Shown piece after piece: positions 14,599 through 19,937 of a stretch of 19,937 nucleotides of DNA. Where the stretch lies: positions 1 to 19,937 of the forward strand of contig JAPLWU010000070.1 of NCBI GenBank assembly GCA_026396425.1. Direction: 5' to 3'. The first letter of the stretch is position 1. The number at the start of each line of letters is the position of its first letter. The notes under the pieces were generated by a model that had not been told where the DNA came from, ran no database searches, and worked only from the letters and a program-made list of their open reading frames with translations. The position numbers and the translations under genes are program-made. The stretch comes from Microcaldota archaeon (GTDB lineage: Archaea; Micrarchaeota; Micrarchaeia; Burarchaeales; JAKAKT01).

Positions 14599-14859
14599 GG
14601 CGGCAATAGCCTGTCGAACAATGCATTGCCGCACCGGCGGCTCGCAAAGCGTCGCTCGCATTGCGAAAAGCCGCTCGAGAGTATGCCGCCTCGAGCGACG
14701 CTTTGCGTCGCGCGCCCCGAAGGCGCGTTCGGCCGGCCATCGAGGGCCGGCCTCGGGCCCGAACACAACGCGCCGCCTAACGGGTGGCGTTCGCCCGCGA
14801 CAATGGCGGAACTGGGCGGTGCGTTGTGGCCCTCGCCGCTGATTGGTGGCGGCAATAGC
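14599..14859 (+). repeat. GC-rich block of nested inverted repeats bounded by a 12-base direct repeat
   Basis: GGCGGCAATAGC occurs at 14599-14610 and again at 14848-14859. Between the copies are several inverted repeats: GCGGCAAT/ATTGCCGC (14600-14607 and 14625-14632); a perfect 16-base pair CGCAAAGCGTCGCTCG/CGAGCGACGCTTTGCG (14643-14658 and 14692-14707); CGCGCC/GGCGCG (14711-14716 and 14722-14727); GGCCGGCC with itself (14731-14738 and 14745-14752); and CACAACGCGCCGCC/GGCGGTGCGTTGTG with one mismatch (14764-14777 and 14815-14828). No conserved protein is visible. It could be a structured RNA or mRNA leader of the M42 gene, or a small inserted palindromic element. Confidence 0.8.
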
Positions 14860-14896
14860 AGGTCGTTCAAAACATGCGAATGGAGTTGGTGTTGGT

Positions 14897-15928
14897 ATGG
14901 ACAAACTACTCAAGGAACTTTCAGAGGCGTTCGGAATCCCGGGGTTCGAGAGCGAGGCGGCCAAAATAGTCGAGAGGGAGCTCCGCAAGTCGTGCGACTC
15001 GGTCGCCATCGACAGGATGGGCAACGTGGTAGGCAGGAAGGGGAGGGGCGCGCACCCGGTGATGATTGGCGCCCACATGGACGAGATAGGCCTCATGGTG
15101 AAGGTCGTAACCGAAAAGGGCTTCATACGGTTCATAAAGATGGGCGGAATCGACAACCGGACCCTGCTCAACCAGCGCGTTGTCCTGTATGGGAACAGGG
15201 GCAAGGTCTACGGCGTCATCGGCTCCAAGCCGCCGCACATGCTCAAGGACGAGGAAATGAAGAAGACCATTGAGCACAAGGACATGTTCATCGATATTGG
15301 CGCGAGGAACGCGAAAGAGGTCGAGAAGATGGGAATCCGGGTGGGCGACCCGGTCAACTTCGAGATTGAGGCGAGAGACCTTCAGAACGGGATGATAACC
15401 GGCAAGGCGCTCGACAACAGGCTGGGCTGCTACGTGATGCTGAAAGCGGCCGAGAAGCTCAACGGCAACTTCCTTTTCGTGGGAACCGTGCAGGAGGAGG
15501 TCTCGACCACGGGCAAGGGCGCCATGGTTTCGGCCTACGCGCACGAGCCGAGCCACTTCATAGCCGCGGACACGGCAATAGCCACTGACCATCCCGAATG
15601 CTCTGCCGACGATGGGCCGATCAAGCTGGGCGGCGGTCCGGCGCTGGGGCTCGTGGAGTGGGGCGGAAGGGGCAACCTCGCGGACAGGAGGACGGTCAAC
15701 CACATGATTTCAGTAGCGAGAGCAGCCAAGATTCCCTACCAGCTCGAGGCAGTGGAAGGGGGGGCAACGGACGCGGCGCACGTCTTCAACGTAAAAACGG
15801 GGATTCCCTCGCTCGCAGTGTGCGTGCCGACCCGCTACATACACAGCGCCGTCTCGGTTGCGAGCGAAAGGGACATTGCCAACACAATCAACCTTCTTGT
15901 GAAAGCCCTCGGAAAGGGAATGCCCTAA
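14897..15928 (+). CDS. M42-family aminopeptidase (TET-type)
   Basis: 343 residues, normal for M42 metallopeptidases, which form large tetrahedral cytosolic particles that trim peptides released by proteasomes and other proteases. All expected site residues are visible: GAHMDEIG (H60, D62), KALDNRLG (D173), VQEEVSTTG (catalytic E200, metal ligand E201), AADTAIA (D225) and YIHSAVSV (H316). ATG 14897 is preceded by GGAG and GGTG motifs (14882-14891); the frame upstream to 14843 is not family-like. The inverted-repeat block lies directly upstream and may be its leader. Specificity (aspartyl, leucyl or lysyl) cannot be told from sequence alone. Confidence 0.93.
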   Translation: MDKLLKELSEAFGIPGFESEAAKIVERELRKSCDSVAIDRMGNVVGRKGRGAHPVMIGAHMDEIGLMVKVVTEKGFIRFIKMGGIDNRTLLNQRVVLYGNRGKVYGVIGSKPPHMLKDEEMKKTIEHKDMFIDIGARNAKEVEKMGIRVGDPVNFEIEARDLQNGMITGKALDNRLGCYVMLKAAEKLNGNFLFVGTVQEEVSTTGKGAMVSAYAHEPSHFIAADTAIATDHPECSADDGPIKLGGGPALGLVEWGGRGNLADRRTVNHMISVARAAKIPYQLEAVEGGATDAAHVFNVKTGIPSLAVCVPTRYIHSAVSVASERDIANTINLLVKALGKGMP

Positions 15929-16032
15929 AAATGCACAAATAATTACTCGCCTCGAAATTCGGGAGCGAAAAATACGGAGGATTGGCCGGAGCCAATCCCT
16001 CCCAAGCCCGAAGAGCGAAAATTGGTGATGTT

Positions 16033-16482
16033 TTGAATTCAATCCACCCCAAGTCCGAAGTCGATTCGAGAGCAAAGTTAGGGAAAAATGTTACCGTCTG
16101 CGCTTTCGCGGTAATAAAAGCGGACGAGGGCGAAATCGAGATTGGCGAGAATTCGAGCATCCAGGAAACCTGCGTTCTGCACGGCCCTGGCGTGAGAATA
16201 GGCAGGAACGTCACGGTTGGCCATGGGGCAATAGTCCACGGGGCGAGGGTTGGCGACAATGTTCTGGTTGGGATGGGCGCAATCCTCATGGATGGTGCGG
16301 AAATCGGCGACTGGTGCATAATCGCAGCGGGTTCGCTCGTGCCTCCCAACTCTAAAATTCCCCCAAACAGCGTGGTCATGGGCTCGCCCGCCAAGATTAT
16401 TCGAGAAACGAGCGAGAAGGACAAACGACTGATAGTAGAATCGTACGAGAACTATTTGAGGAAGATGAAGAAGAGAGGGTAA
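16033..16482 (+). CDS. Gamma-carbonic-anhydrase-like left-handed beta-helix protein
   Basis: 149 residues from TTG 16033. GGTGAT at 16024-16029 precedes it at the same spacing as other TTG starts here, and the protein then begins MNSIHPKSEVD as family members do; TTG 15982 would add 17 unaligned residues. Hexapeptide repeats run through VRIGRNVTVGHGAIVHGARVGDNVLVGMGA. The three zinc-ligand histidines of the gamma class are present (H50 in VLHG, H64 in GHG, H69 in VHG), and the end VVMGSPAKIIRE is typical of YrdA/CamH-type proteins, which lack the acidic loop of Cam. Likely a zinc or iron enzyme forming trimers; whether it hydrates CO2 is unknown. It lies 104 bases after the M42 gene; that gap holds only an AT-rich patch (CAAATAATTA near 15935). 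Confidence 0.88.
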   Translation: MNSIHPKSEVDSRAKLGKNVTVCAFAVIKADEGEIEIGENSSIQETCVLHGPGVRIGRNVTVGHGAIVHGARVGDNVLVGMGAILMDGAEIGDWCIIAAGSLVPPNSKIPPNSVVMGSPAKIIRETSEKDKRLIVESYENYLRKMKKRG

Positions 16483-16489
16483 GCGAACA

Positions 16490-16507
16490 TTTTCTATTCT
16501 TTTTTGA
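16490..16507. terminator. T-rich convergent terminator
   Basis: ATTTTCTATTCTTTTTTGAT-like T-rich sequence follows the gamma-carbonic-anhydrase-like stop and overlaps the end of the minus-strand gene that converges on it. Confidence 0.4.
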
Positions 16508-17144
16508 TTTTGGCTCCTTCCAGCTCTTGCGCATAGACTTTCGCAATCGCCCTTGCCGCCTTGTTGACCATGAGCCTTACTAGTTCATCGGCCAGGCCCA
16601 TGGAAAGCGGAAAAAAGTTCCTATTTTTAAGTTTCCTCTCGATTTCAGCCATTTCTTTTTTTGTGGGGCGGATTACCGCGGCCACGTCTTCTTTCGGGAT
16701 TTCATCATGGACGTATTTTGGGAACCCGTATAGGATTTTCAATCCGCGCCGCAGATAGTCACTCCCTTGTGCGCGGTCATAACCGCCCCTATATGCGAGG
16801 CCTCGCCTCTTGAGAATCATAATCGCCGGGTAGTCGAGTGTTTTCCAATCGCGCCAATGCTCCATGTCTTTATTCGAAGAAATTGCGGCGCTCGACAGAA
16901 GGGTAGCTCGAAGTTCCCTTATTAGTTCGCGATTGCTACGAATTTCGTGCGGCCAGCGCGCTTGCCACATGTAGATGCCACGGCCGTGCGGGTGCCTTAT
17001 CCTCCCCTCATTTTTTGCTTGGTTAGGCTCGGCAAGACAGGTCGCACGGATGGCGAGGCCCAAGTCCGGGTCCTGCAGTGCAGTGCCAAGCCTGCGCAGG
17101 CCAATCAACGACGCCTTTTTCGCAAGTTTCTGCTCCTTTTGCAT
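16494..17144 (-). CDS. Unknown basic protein
   Basis: 216 residues from ATG 17144; a TATA-like TTTTAATA (17177-17170) is centred 29 bases upstream, so the transcript is probably leaderless. I do not recognise a family. The protein is rich in Arg, Lys and Trp/Tyr, has no membrane segment, and contains a GRIRHPHGRGIYMWQARWPH segment, a DYPAIMILKRRGLAYRGGYDR segment and a helical lysine-rich C-terminus. The YRGGYDRAQGSDYLRRG stretch is the most distinctive part. A nucleic-acid-binding role would fit its charge but is unproven. It is divergent from the small membrane protein at 17260. Confidence 0.75.
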   Translation of the reverse strand: MQKEQKLAKKASLIGLRRLGTALQDPDLGLAIRATCLAEPNQAKNEGRIRHPHGRGIYMWQARWPHEIRSNRELIRELRATLLSSAAISSNKDMEHWRDWKTLDYPAIMILKRRGLAYRGGYDRAQGSDYLRRGLKILYGFPKYVHDEIPKEDVAAVIRPTKKEMAEIERKLKNRNFFPLSMGLADELVRLMVNKAARAIAKVYAQELEGAKIKKE

Positions 17145-17169
17145 ATTTCAATAATTATGCCTTTTCCCG

Positions 17170-17177
17170 TATTAAAA
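17170..17177 (-). promoter_or_regulatory. TATA-like element of the 216-residue gene
   Basis: TTTTAATA on the minus strand, centred 29 bases before ATG 17144. Confidence 0.4.
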
Positions 17178-17216
17178 CCAGCCGGTCAGTCTTTGCCCAG
17201 AGGGCATGGGAAAAGG

Positions 17217-17223
17217 TTAAATA
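17217..17223 (+). promoter_or_regulatory. TATA box of the small membrane protein gene
   Basis: TTAAATA lies about 40 bases before GTG 17260. The expected start site near 17246 would leave a short leader that carries the GGTGAGGTGG ribosome-binding sequence (17246-17255). Confidence 0.5.
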
Positions 17224-17259
17224 CAGGGGCGGAATAATTAATACCGGTGAGGTGGTTAT

Positions 17260-17544
17260 GTGGCTCGCGCTAAGAAGAAGGTCAAAAAGACAGTTGTGAA
17301 GAATGCAAAGGGTACGGGCGCCTTCCCGGAATTCGTCGAGGCGAAATACTCCCGAAGTTCGCACATGAGTGCGGACAGGGAGAAGCTCGCAGAGCAGTTC
17401 ACGGCCGGCGGAGTCGTGCTCGCGCTCCTGCTCATGATTATAGGGGTAGTAATATCCCCGAGCCTCCCGATGGTCGGGGCGCTCATGGCAACCCTGAGCT
17501 TCCTGTCATTCATGGGAGCGTTCATGGCAAAGGAAACGCTCTAA
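17260..17544 (+). CDS. Small two-helix membrane protein
   Basis: 94 residues. The N-terminus is strongly basic (MARAKKKVKKTVVKNAKG), followed by a polar segment and two hydrophobic helices (about 47-66 and 69-90) joined by a short PSLP turn, so both ends probably lie in the cytoplasm. GTG 17260 follows GGTGAGGTGG closely; an overlapping ATG at 17258 is in another frame that stops after 13 codons. No family recognised. The basic head could contact nucleic acid, ribosomes or phospholipid head groups, but this is speculation. It has its own promoter and a T-rich end, and is followed 24 bases later by tldD. Confidence 0.75.
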   Translation: MARAKKKVKKTVVKNAKGTGAFPEFVEAKYSRSSHMSADREKLAEQFTAGGVVLALLLMIIGVVISPSLPMVGALMATLSFLSFMGAFMAKETL

Positions 17545-17558
17545 TTCTTTTCTTTTTC
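17545..17558 (+). terminator. T-rich terminator after the small membrane protein gene
   Basis: TTCTTTTCTTTTTC follows the stop directly. Since tldD starts 11 bases later with no clear promoter in between, readthrough or an internal promoter must supply tldD. Confidence 0.4.
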
Positions 17559-17568
17559 ATTGTTACGC

Positions 17569-18912
17569 ATGCTCGACAAGTTTCTGTCAGTTGCAGGCAG
17601 GGCCGGGGGATACCTGGAATTCCGGCTTGTCAGCGGGCCGTTCAGCCAGGTGCAGTTGAAGGACGGCGAGTTCAGGATAACTTCTAACGAGAGCTTCGGC
17701 TTCTCCGTGCGCGCGCTTGCCAACGGCTCCTGGGGCTTCGCTTCTTCCAATAAGGAGAAGGATCTGGAGGAATGCGTGGAAAGGGCGGTCTCGCTCGCCA
17801 AATTGTCAAAGGGAAGTTCGAAGCTCTCGGAACAAAAAGCGCATACCGGGTCTGTTCGCGCAGTTCACCAGCAGGATTCATCAAAAATTGAAATTGCCGT
17901 GAAAGTGGAGGACCTGGCCGAGCTTGAGAAGTCGATGAGGGCGGCCGGAAGCAACAGCACGGCGATAAATTACGTGGACTGGAACCTCAAAACCGAATTC
18001 GCAAATTCCGAGGGCTCGCGAATCTCGCAGGAGGACTCGCGCGTATTCTTGTCGATGACCGCAATCGCCAGGAGAGGGAACGTGATACAGAGCGCCTCGG
18101 AAAGGATTTCTTCATCGAAAGGATACGACGCAGTTAAAGCCGCCTTTCCCCTCGCCAGTTCCGCCGCGGAAAGGGCTAAAGACCTTCTCGACGCTTCTCT
18201 CCCTCCTTCGGGCGCGTTTCCGGTCATAATGGACGGCATGGTAACCGGATTACTGTGCCACGAGGTCGTGGGCCATGCGTGCGAGGCCGATGCCCACCTC
18301 TCGCACAACTCCATCTTCGAGGGAAAAATCGGCCGGAAGCTCGCGCCCGAGAGAGTGACCATTGTCGACGACAAAGACGCGGAATGGGGCTCCGGCTCAT
18401 ACAAATACGACGAGGAGGGGGTAATGGGCAACAAAACAAAACTAATCGAGCGCGGCGTCCTCACCTCGCTTTTGCATTCGCGCGAAACAGCAAACGCCTT
18501 CAAAACAAATTCAACCGGCAATGCCCGCGCGGGCGCATATTCCGACGAGCCGATTGTCAGGATGAGCAATACCTACATGCAAAAGGGGGATGCCAGCATC
18601 GGGGAAATTTTTGATGCAAAGCATGCCGTATACGCGAAGGGATTCCGGGGGGGAAGCGTCACCACCAAGACGGGGGATTTCGTTTTCGCGGCCGAGGAGG
18701 GCTGGTTGATTGAAAATGGCGAAAAAACAAAAAGGCTTCGCGACATTCTGCTCGCGGGAAACATAATCGACACGCTCGCAAATATTGCGTTGGTTGGAAA
18801 GGACTTCAACCACTCGCCGGGCTTCTGCGGGAAGATGGGCCAGTCGGTTCCTGTTAGCGACGGCGGCCCGCACGTCCGCGTTTCCAAAATGATTATTGGT
18901 GGACAGGGCTGA
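17569..18912 (+). CDS. tldD: TldD metallopeptidase (catalytic subunit)
   Basis: 447 residues from ATG 17569; TTG 17560 would add three residues. TldD is the catalytic half of the TldD/TldE peptidase, which cleaves unfolded or modified peptides inside its hollow heterodimer. The zinc motif HEVVGH (H231, E232, H236) followed by ACEAD, the DDKDAEWGSGSYKYDEEG segment, the YMQKGDAS stretch, the C-terminal CGKMGQSVPVSDGGPHVRVS and the end MIIGGQG match the family. The partner TldE-like gene lies 13 kb away at 3071-4630 rather than adjacent, as it often is in archaea and bacteria. A 20-base partial copy of its 3' end lies downstream at 19351-19370. Confidence 0.93.
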   Translation: MLDKFLSVAGRAGGYLEFRLVSGPFSQVQLKDGEFRITSNESFGFSVRALANGSWGFASSNKEKDLEECVERAVSLAKLSKGSSKLSEQKAHTGSVRAVHQQDSSKIEIAVKVEDLAELEKSMRAAGSNSTAINYVDWNLKTEFANSEGSRISQEDSRVFLSMTAIARRGNVIQSASERISSSKGYDAVKAAFPLASSAAERAKDLLDASLPPSGAFPVIMDGMVTGLLCHEVVGHACEADAHLSHNSIFEGKIGRKLAPERVTIVDDKDAEWGSGSYKYDEEGVMGNKTKLIERGVLTSLLHSRETANAFKTNSTGNARAGAYSDEPIVRMSNTYMQKGDASIGEIFDAKHAVYAKGFRGGSVTTKTGDFVFAAEEGWLIENGEKTKRLRDILLAGNIIDTLANIALVGKDFNHSPGFCGKMGQSVPVSDGGPHVRVSKMIIGGQG

Positions 18913-18925
18913 GTCTATCGGAGTT

Positions 18926-19279
18926 TTAGGAAAAGCACGTGAACAGGTCTAGTACATACTGGAGAGTAGCACCAACTAAAAACAGCAAAACCCCCAAAGC
19001 CAGCAGAATTATCCCGTATTTCGAATACTCCTTCTTTTTTGTTATCTCCTGCCAGTGCAAAAATATCAAAACGAGCCCGAGGACAGAAAGAGCGATTGCG
19101 AGCAAGGGAATAATGGCTCTCACGTTGTCTTGCTGGATTAGGAAGGATTTGATGCCCCTGAACCATTCGGGCGTGCAAGTATCTACGCAACCCCCTTGTC
19201 CATCTGAAACACACCCAAGCGAAAATACCAGGCGGGGGGCTAAACCAATCAGGAAGACAAGCGCTCGTTTGAAGTCCAT
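18926..19279 (-). CDS. Small membrane protein, tandem paralog 1
   Basis: 117 residues from ATG 19279, chosen because the paralog upstream starts at the same place and a TATA-like GTTAAATA (19310-19303) is centred 27 bases before it. The N-terminus MDFKRALVFLIGLAPRLVFS looks like a signal peptide or first helix. A Cys-containing loop (CVSDGQGGCVDTC, probably outside) and one two-helix unit follow: a helix ending LIFLHW, a cytosolic-type EITKKKEYSKYG loop, and a second helix. The end is LFTCFS. No family recognised. It is the downstream copy of a tandem pair and its coding sequence diverges from the other copy after the first 20 or so codons. Confidence 0.7.
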   Translation of the reverse strand: MDFKRALVFLIGLAPRLVFSLGCVSDGQGGCVDTCTPEWFRGIKSFLIQQDNVRAIIPLLAIALSVLGLVLIFLHWQEITKKKEYSKYGIILLALGVLLFLVGATLQYVLDLFTCFS

Positions 19280-19310
19280 CGCTATTGAATGCCTTTGCGC
19301 GCTATTTAAC
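19218..19310 (-). repeat. Near-identical 93-base promoter and 5' region, copy 1
   Basis: These 93 bases match 19845-19937 with about four differences. They contain the TATA-like box (19303-19310), the leader and the first 20 codons of the gene. Beyond codon 20 the two genes are only similar at protein level. Confidence 0.9.
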
Positions 19311-19399
19311 ACTTTGGCTTTCGTCTATTGGTTGCTCTGAGGTCCCACCAATCGGCGGGCAGGGCTGAGTGGCGAAGGAGATTGACATTGGCCCCGTCA

Positions 19400-19906
19400 C
19401 TAAAAACAAGCAAATGTGTCGAGTAAAAACGGAGCGCTCAGCATCACAAAAAACACTATAACTCCTAAAGCTACCATGATTGCTCCGTATTTCAGTTTCG
19501 CATACTCTTTCTTAGATATTTTCTGCCAGTCCGAAAACACTAAGGCTAGCCCGAATGGAATCAAGAAGTAAGCTAGGAAAAACAGTAAACTAACTCCGAG
19601 ATTAGGGGAGGACACGGCTCCAAAAAATAAAATTAGAGAAAGTAAAACGAGCAAAATCCCGTATTTCGATTTCTCATAATCCTTATTTTTTGATATCTTG
19701 TGCCAGTCCAAAAGCATCAAAATCAGGCCAAGAATAAAAAGAACTAATGCAATCAGCGTTGAAACATCCTTAAATGGTCCTACTAATGGGACTAGCGCCT
19801 TGACCCAATCGGGTGCACATCTCCACATATCCCCTTCTCCTCCTAGGGAAAATACCGCGCGGGGGGCTAAACCAATCAGGAAGACAAGCACTCGTTTGAA
19901 GTCCAT
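19400..19906 (-). CDS. Membrane protein, tandem paralog 2, with duplicated two-helix unit
   Basis: 168 residues from ATG 19906, with a TATA-like box (19937-19930) 27 bases upstream. It starts MDFKRVLVFLIGLAPRAVFS, nearly identical to paralog 1. It then carries two copies of a unit made of a helix, the loop DWHKISKNKDYEKSKYG or DWQKISKKEYAKLKYG, and a second helix (about residues 50-100 and 104-158), where paralog 1 has one. This gives four predicted helices plus the N-terminal one. The end LDTFACF resembles LDLFTCF in paralog 1. Function unknown. The window ends 31 bases upstream of the start, so a further copy could lie beyond it. Confidence 0.75.
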   Translation of the reverse strand: MDFKRVLVFLIGLAPRAVFSLGGEGDMWRCAPDWVKALVPLVGPFKDVSTLIALVLFILGLILMLLDWHKISKNKDYEKSKYGILLVLLSLILFFGAVSSPNLGVSLLFFLAYFLIPFGLALVFSDWQKISKKEYAKLKYGAIMVALGVIVFFVMLSAPFLLDTFACF

Positions 19907-19937
19907 CGCTATTGAATGCCTTTGCGCGCTATTTAAC
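19845..19937 (-). repeat. Near-identical 93-base promoter and 5' region, copy 2
   Basis: Matches 19218-19310 up to the window edge, so the true length of the repeat may be greater. It includes the TATA-like box at 19930-19937 and the first 20 codons of the 168-residue gene. Confidence 0.9.

Larger units (their letters stand above)
18895..19370 (+). repeat. Direct repeat of the tldD 3' end
   Basis: The last bases of tldD, ATTGGTGGACAGGGCTGAGT at 18895-18914, recur as ATCGGCGGGCAGGGCTGAGT at 19351-19370, with three transitions. Both copies read I-G-G-Q-G-stop. The copies bracket the first of the two tandem membrane-protein genes. Confidence 0.6.

Noticed and set aside
14764..14832. Integron attC-like site (GCCTAAC with a folded-back partner)
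   Set aside because: The left box resembles an attC core, but the right arm lacks a GTTRRRY partner at the proper place, and there is no integrase or cassette array in the window.
14599..14859. SRP RNA or RNase P RNA
   Set aside because: I could not find the SRP helix 8 motif or the conserved RNase P core sequences on either strand.
14565..14870. Upstream extension of RNase Z through the inverted-repeat block
   Set aside because: The 102 extra residues are not RNase Z-like, the stretch is a GC-rich repeat, and the TATA spacing supports GTG 14564.

Overview
The window reads as archaeal chromosomal DNA. Diagnostic genes are an archaeal-type membrane LonB N-terminal half, the large subunit of replication factor C, archaeal-type PheS/PheT, an M42 peptidase, RNase Z, and four secreted proteins with type IV pilin-like (class III) signal sequences. 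Many genes have an AT-rich TATA box centred about 25-28 bases before the start codon, which suggests leaderless mRNAs. Others have a GGTG or GAGGTG Shine-Dalgarno motif a few bases before TTG, GTG or ATG. A small-genome DPANN-type archaeon (Diapherotrites/Micrarchaeota-like) would fit the compact layout and poorly conserved genes, but no gene here settles the lineage.

Layout. 1-3037 (minus): four overlapping genes for exported pilin-like proteins, driven by a TATA box that lies in a 33-base divergent spacer. 3071-4630 (plus): TldE/PmbA-like protein with an unusual repeat-built N-terminus. 4754-5887 (plus): N-terminal half of LonB that runs into an intein N-terminal half and then stops. 5959-7206: RFC large subunit. 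7243-7833: unknown basic protein. 7884-11121 (minus): pheS-pheT, separated by an A-rich spacer. 11217-12050 (minus): secreted, membrane-anchored four-cysteine protein, sharing a symmetrical TATA element with a plus-strand trio (UPF0173 metallo-hydrolase, small unknown protein, arrestin/Spo0M-like protein; 12107-13656). 13695-14564 (minus): RNase Z. 14599-14859: GC-rich block of nested inverted repeats bounded by a 12-base direct repeat. 14897-16482 (plus): M42 aminopeptidase and gamma-carbonic-anhydrase-like protein. 16494-17144 (minus): unknown. 17260-17544 (plus): small two-helix membrane protein. 17569-18912 (plus): TldD, the catalytic partner of the TldE at the left end. 18926-19906 (minus): two tandem paralogous membrane proteins with near-identical promoters and 5' ends.

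The most notable signal is the LonB gene. It carries Walker A, the two membrane helices and the conserved block ending HDPLQ, then changes into a sequence with intein block A and block B features and stops directly after block B. RFC starts 71 bases later, so the rest of Lon is not here. This is what a naturally split, trans-splicing Lon would look like, with the second half encoded elsewhere. A second theme is short local duplication: 30-base coding repeats in tldE, a 36-base-period coding repeat in the 7243 gene, and partial copies of several gene 3' ends placed just downstream of the originals.
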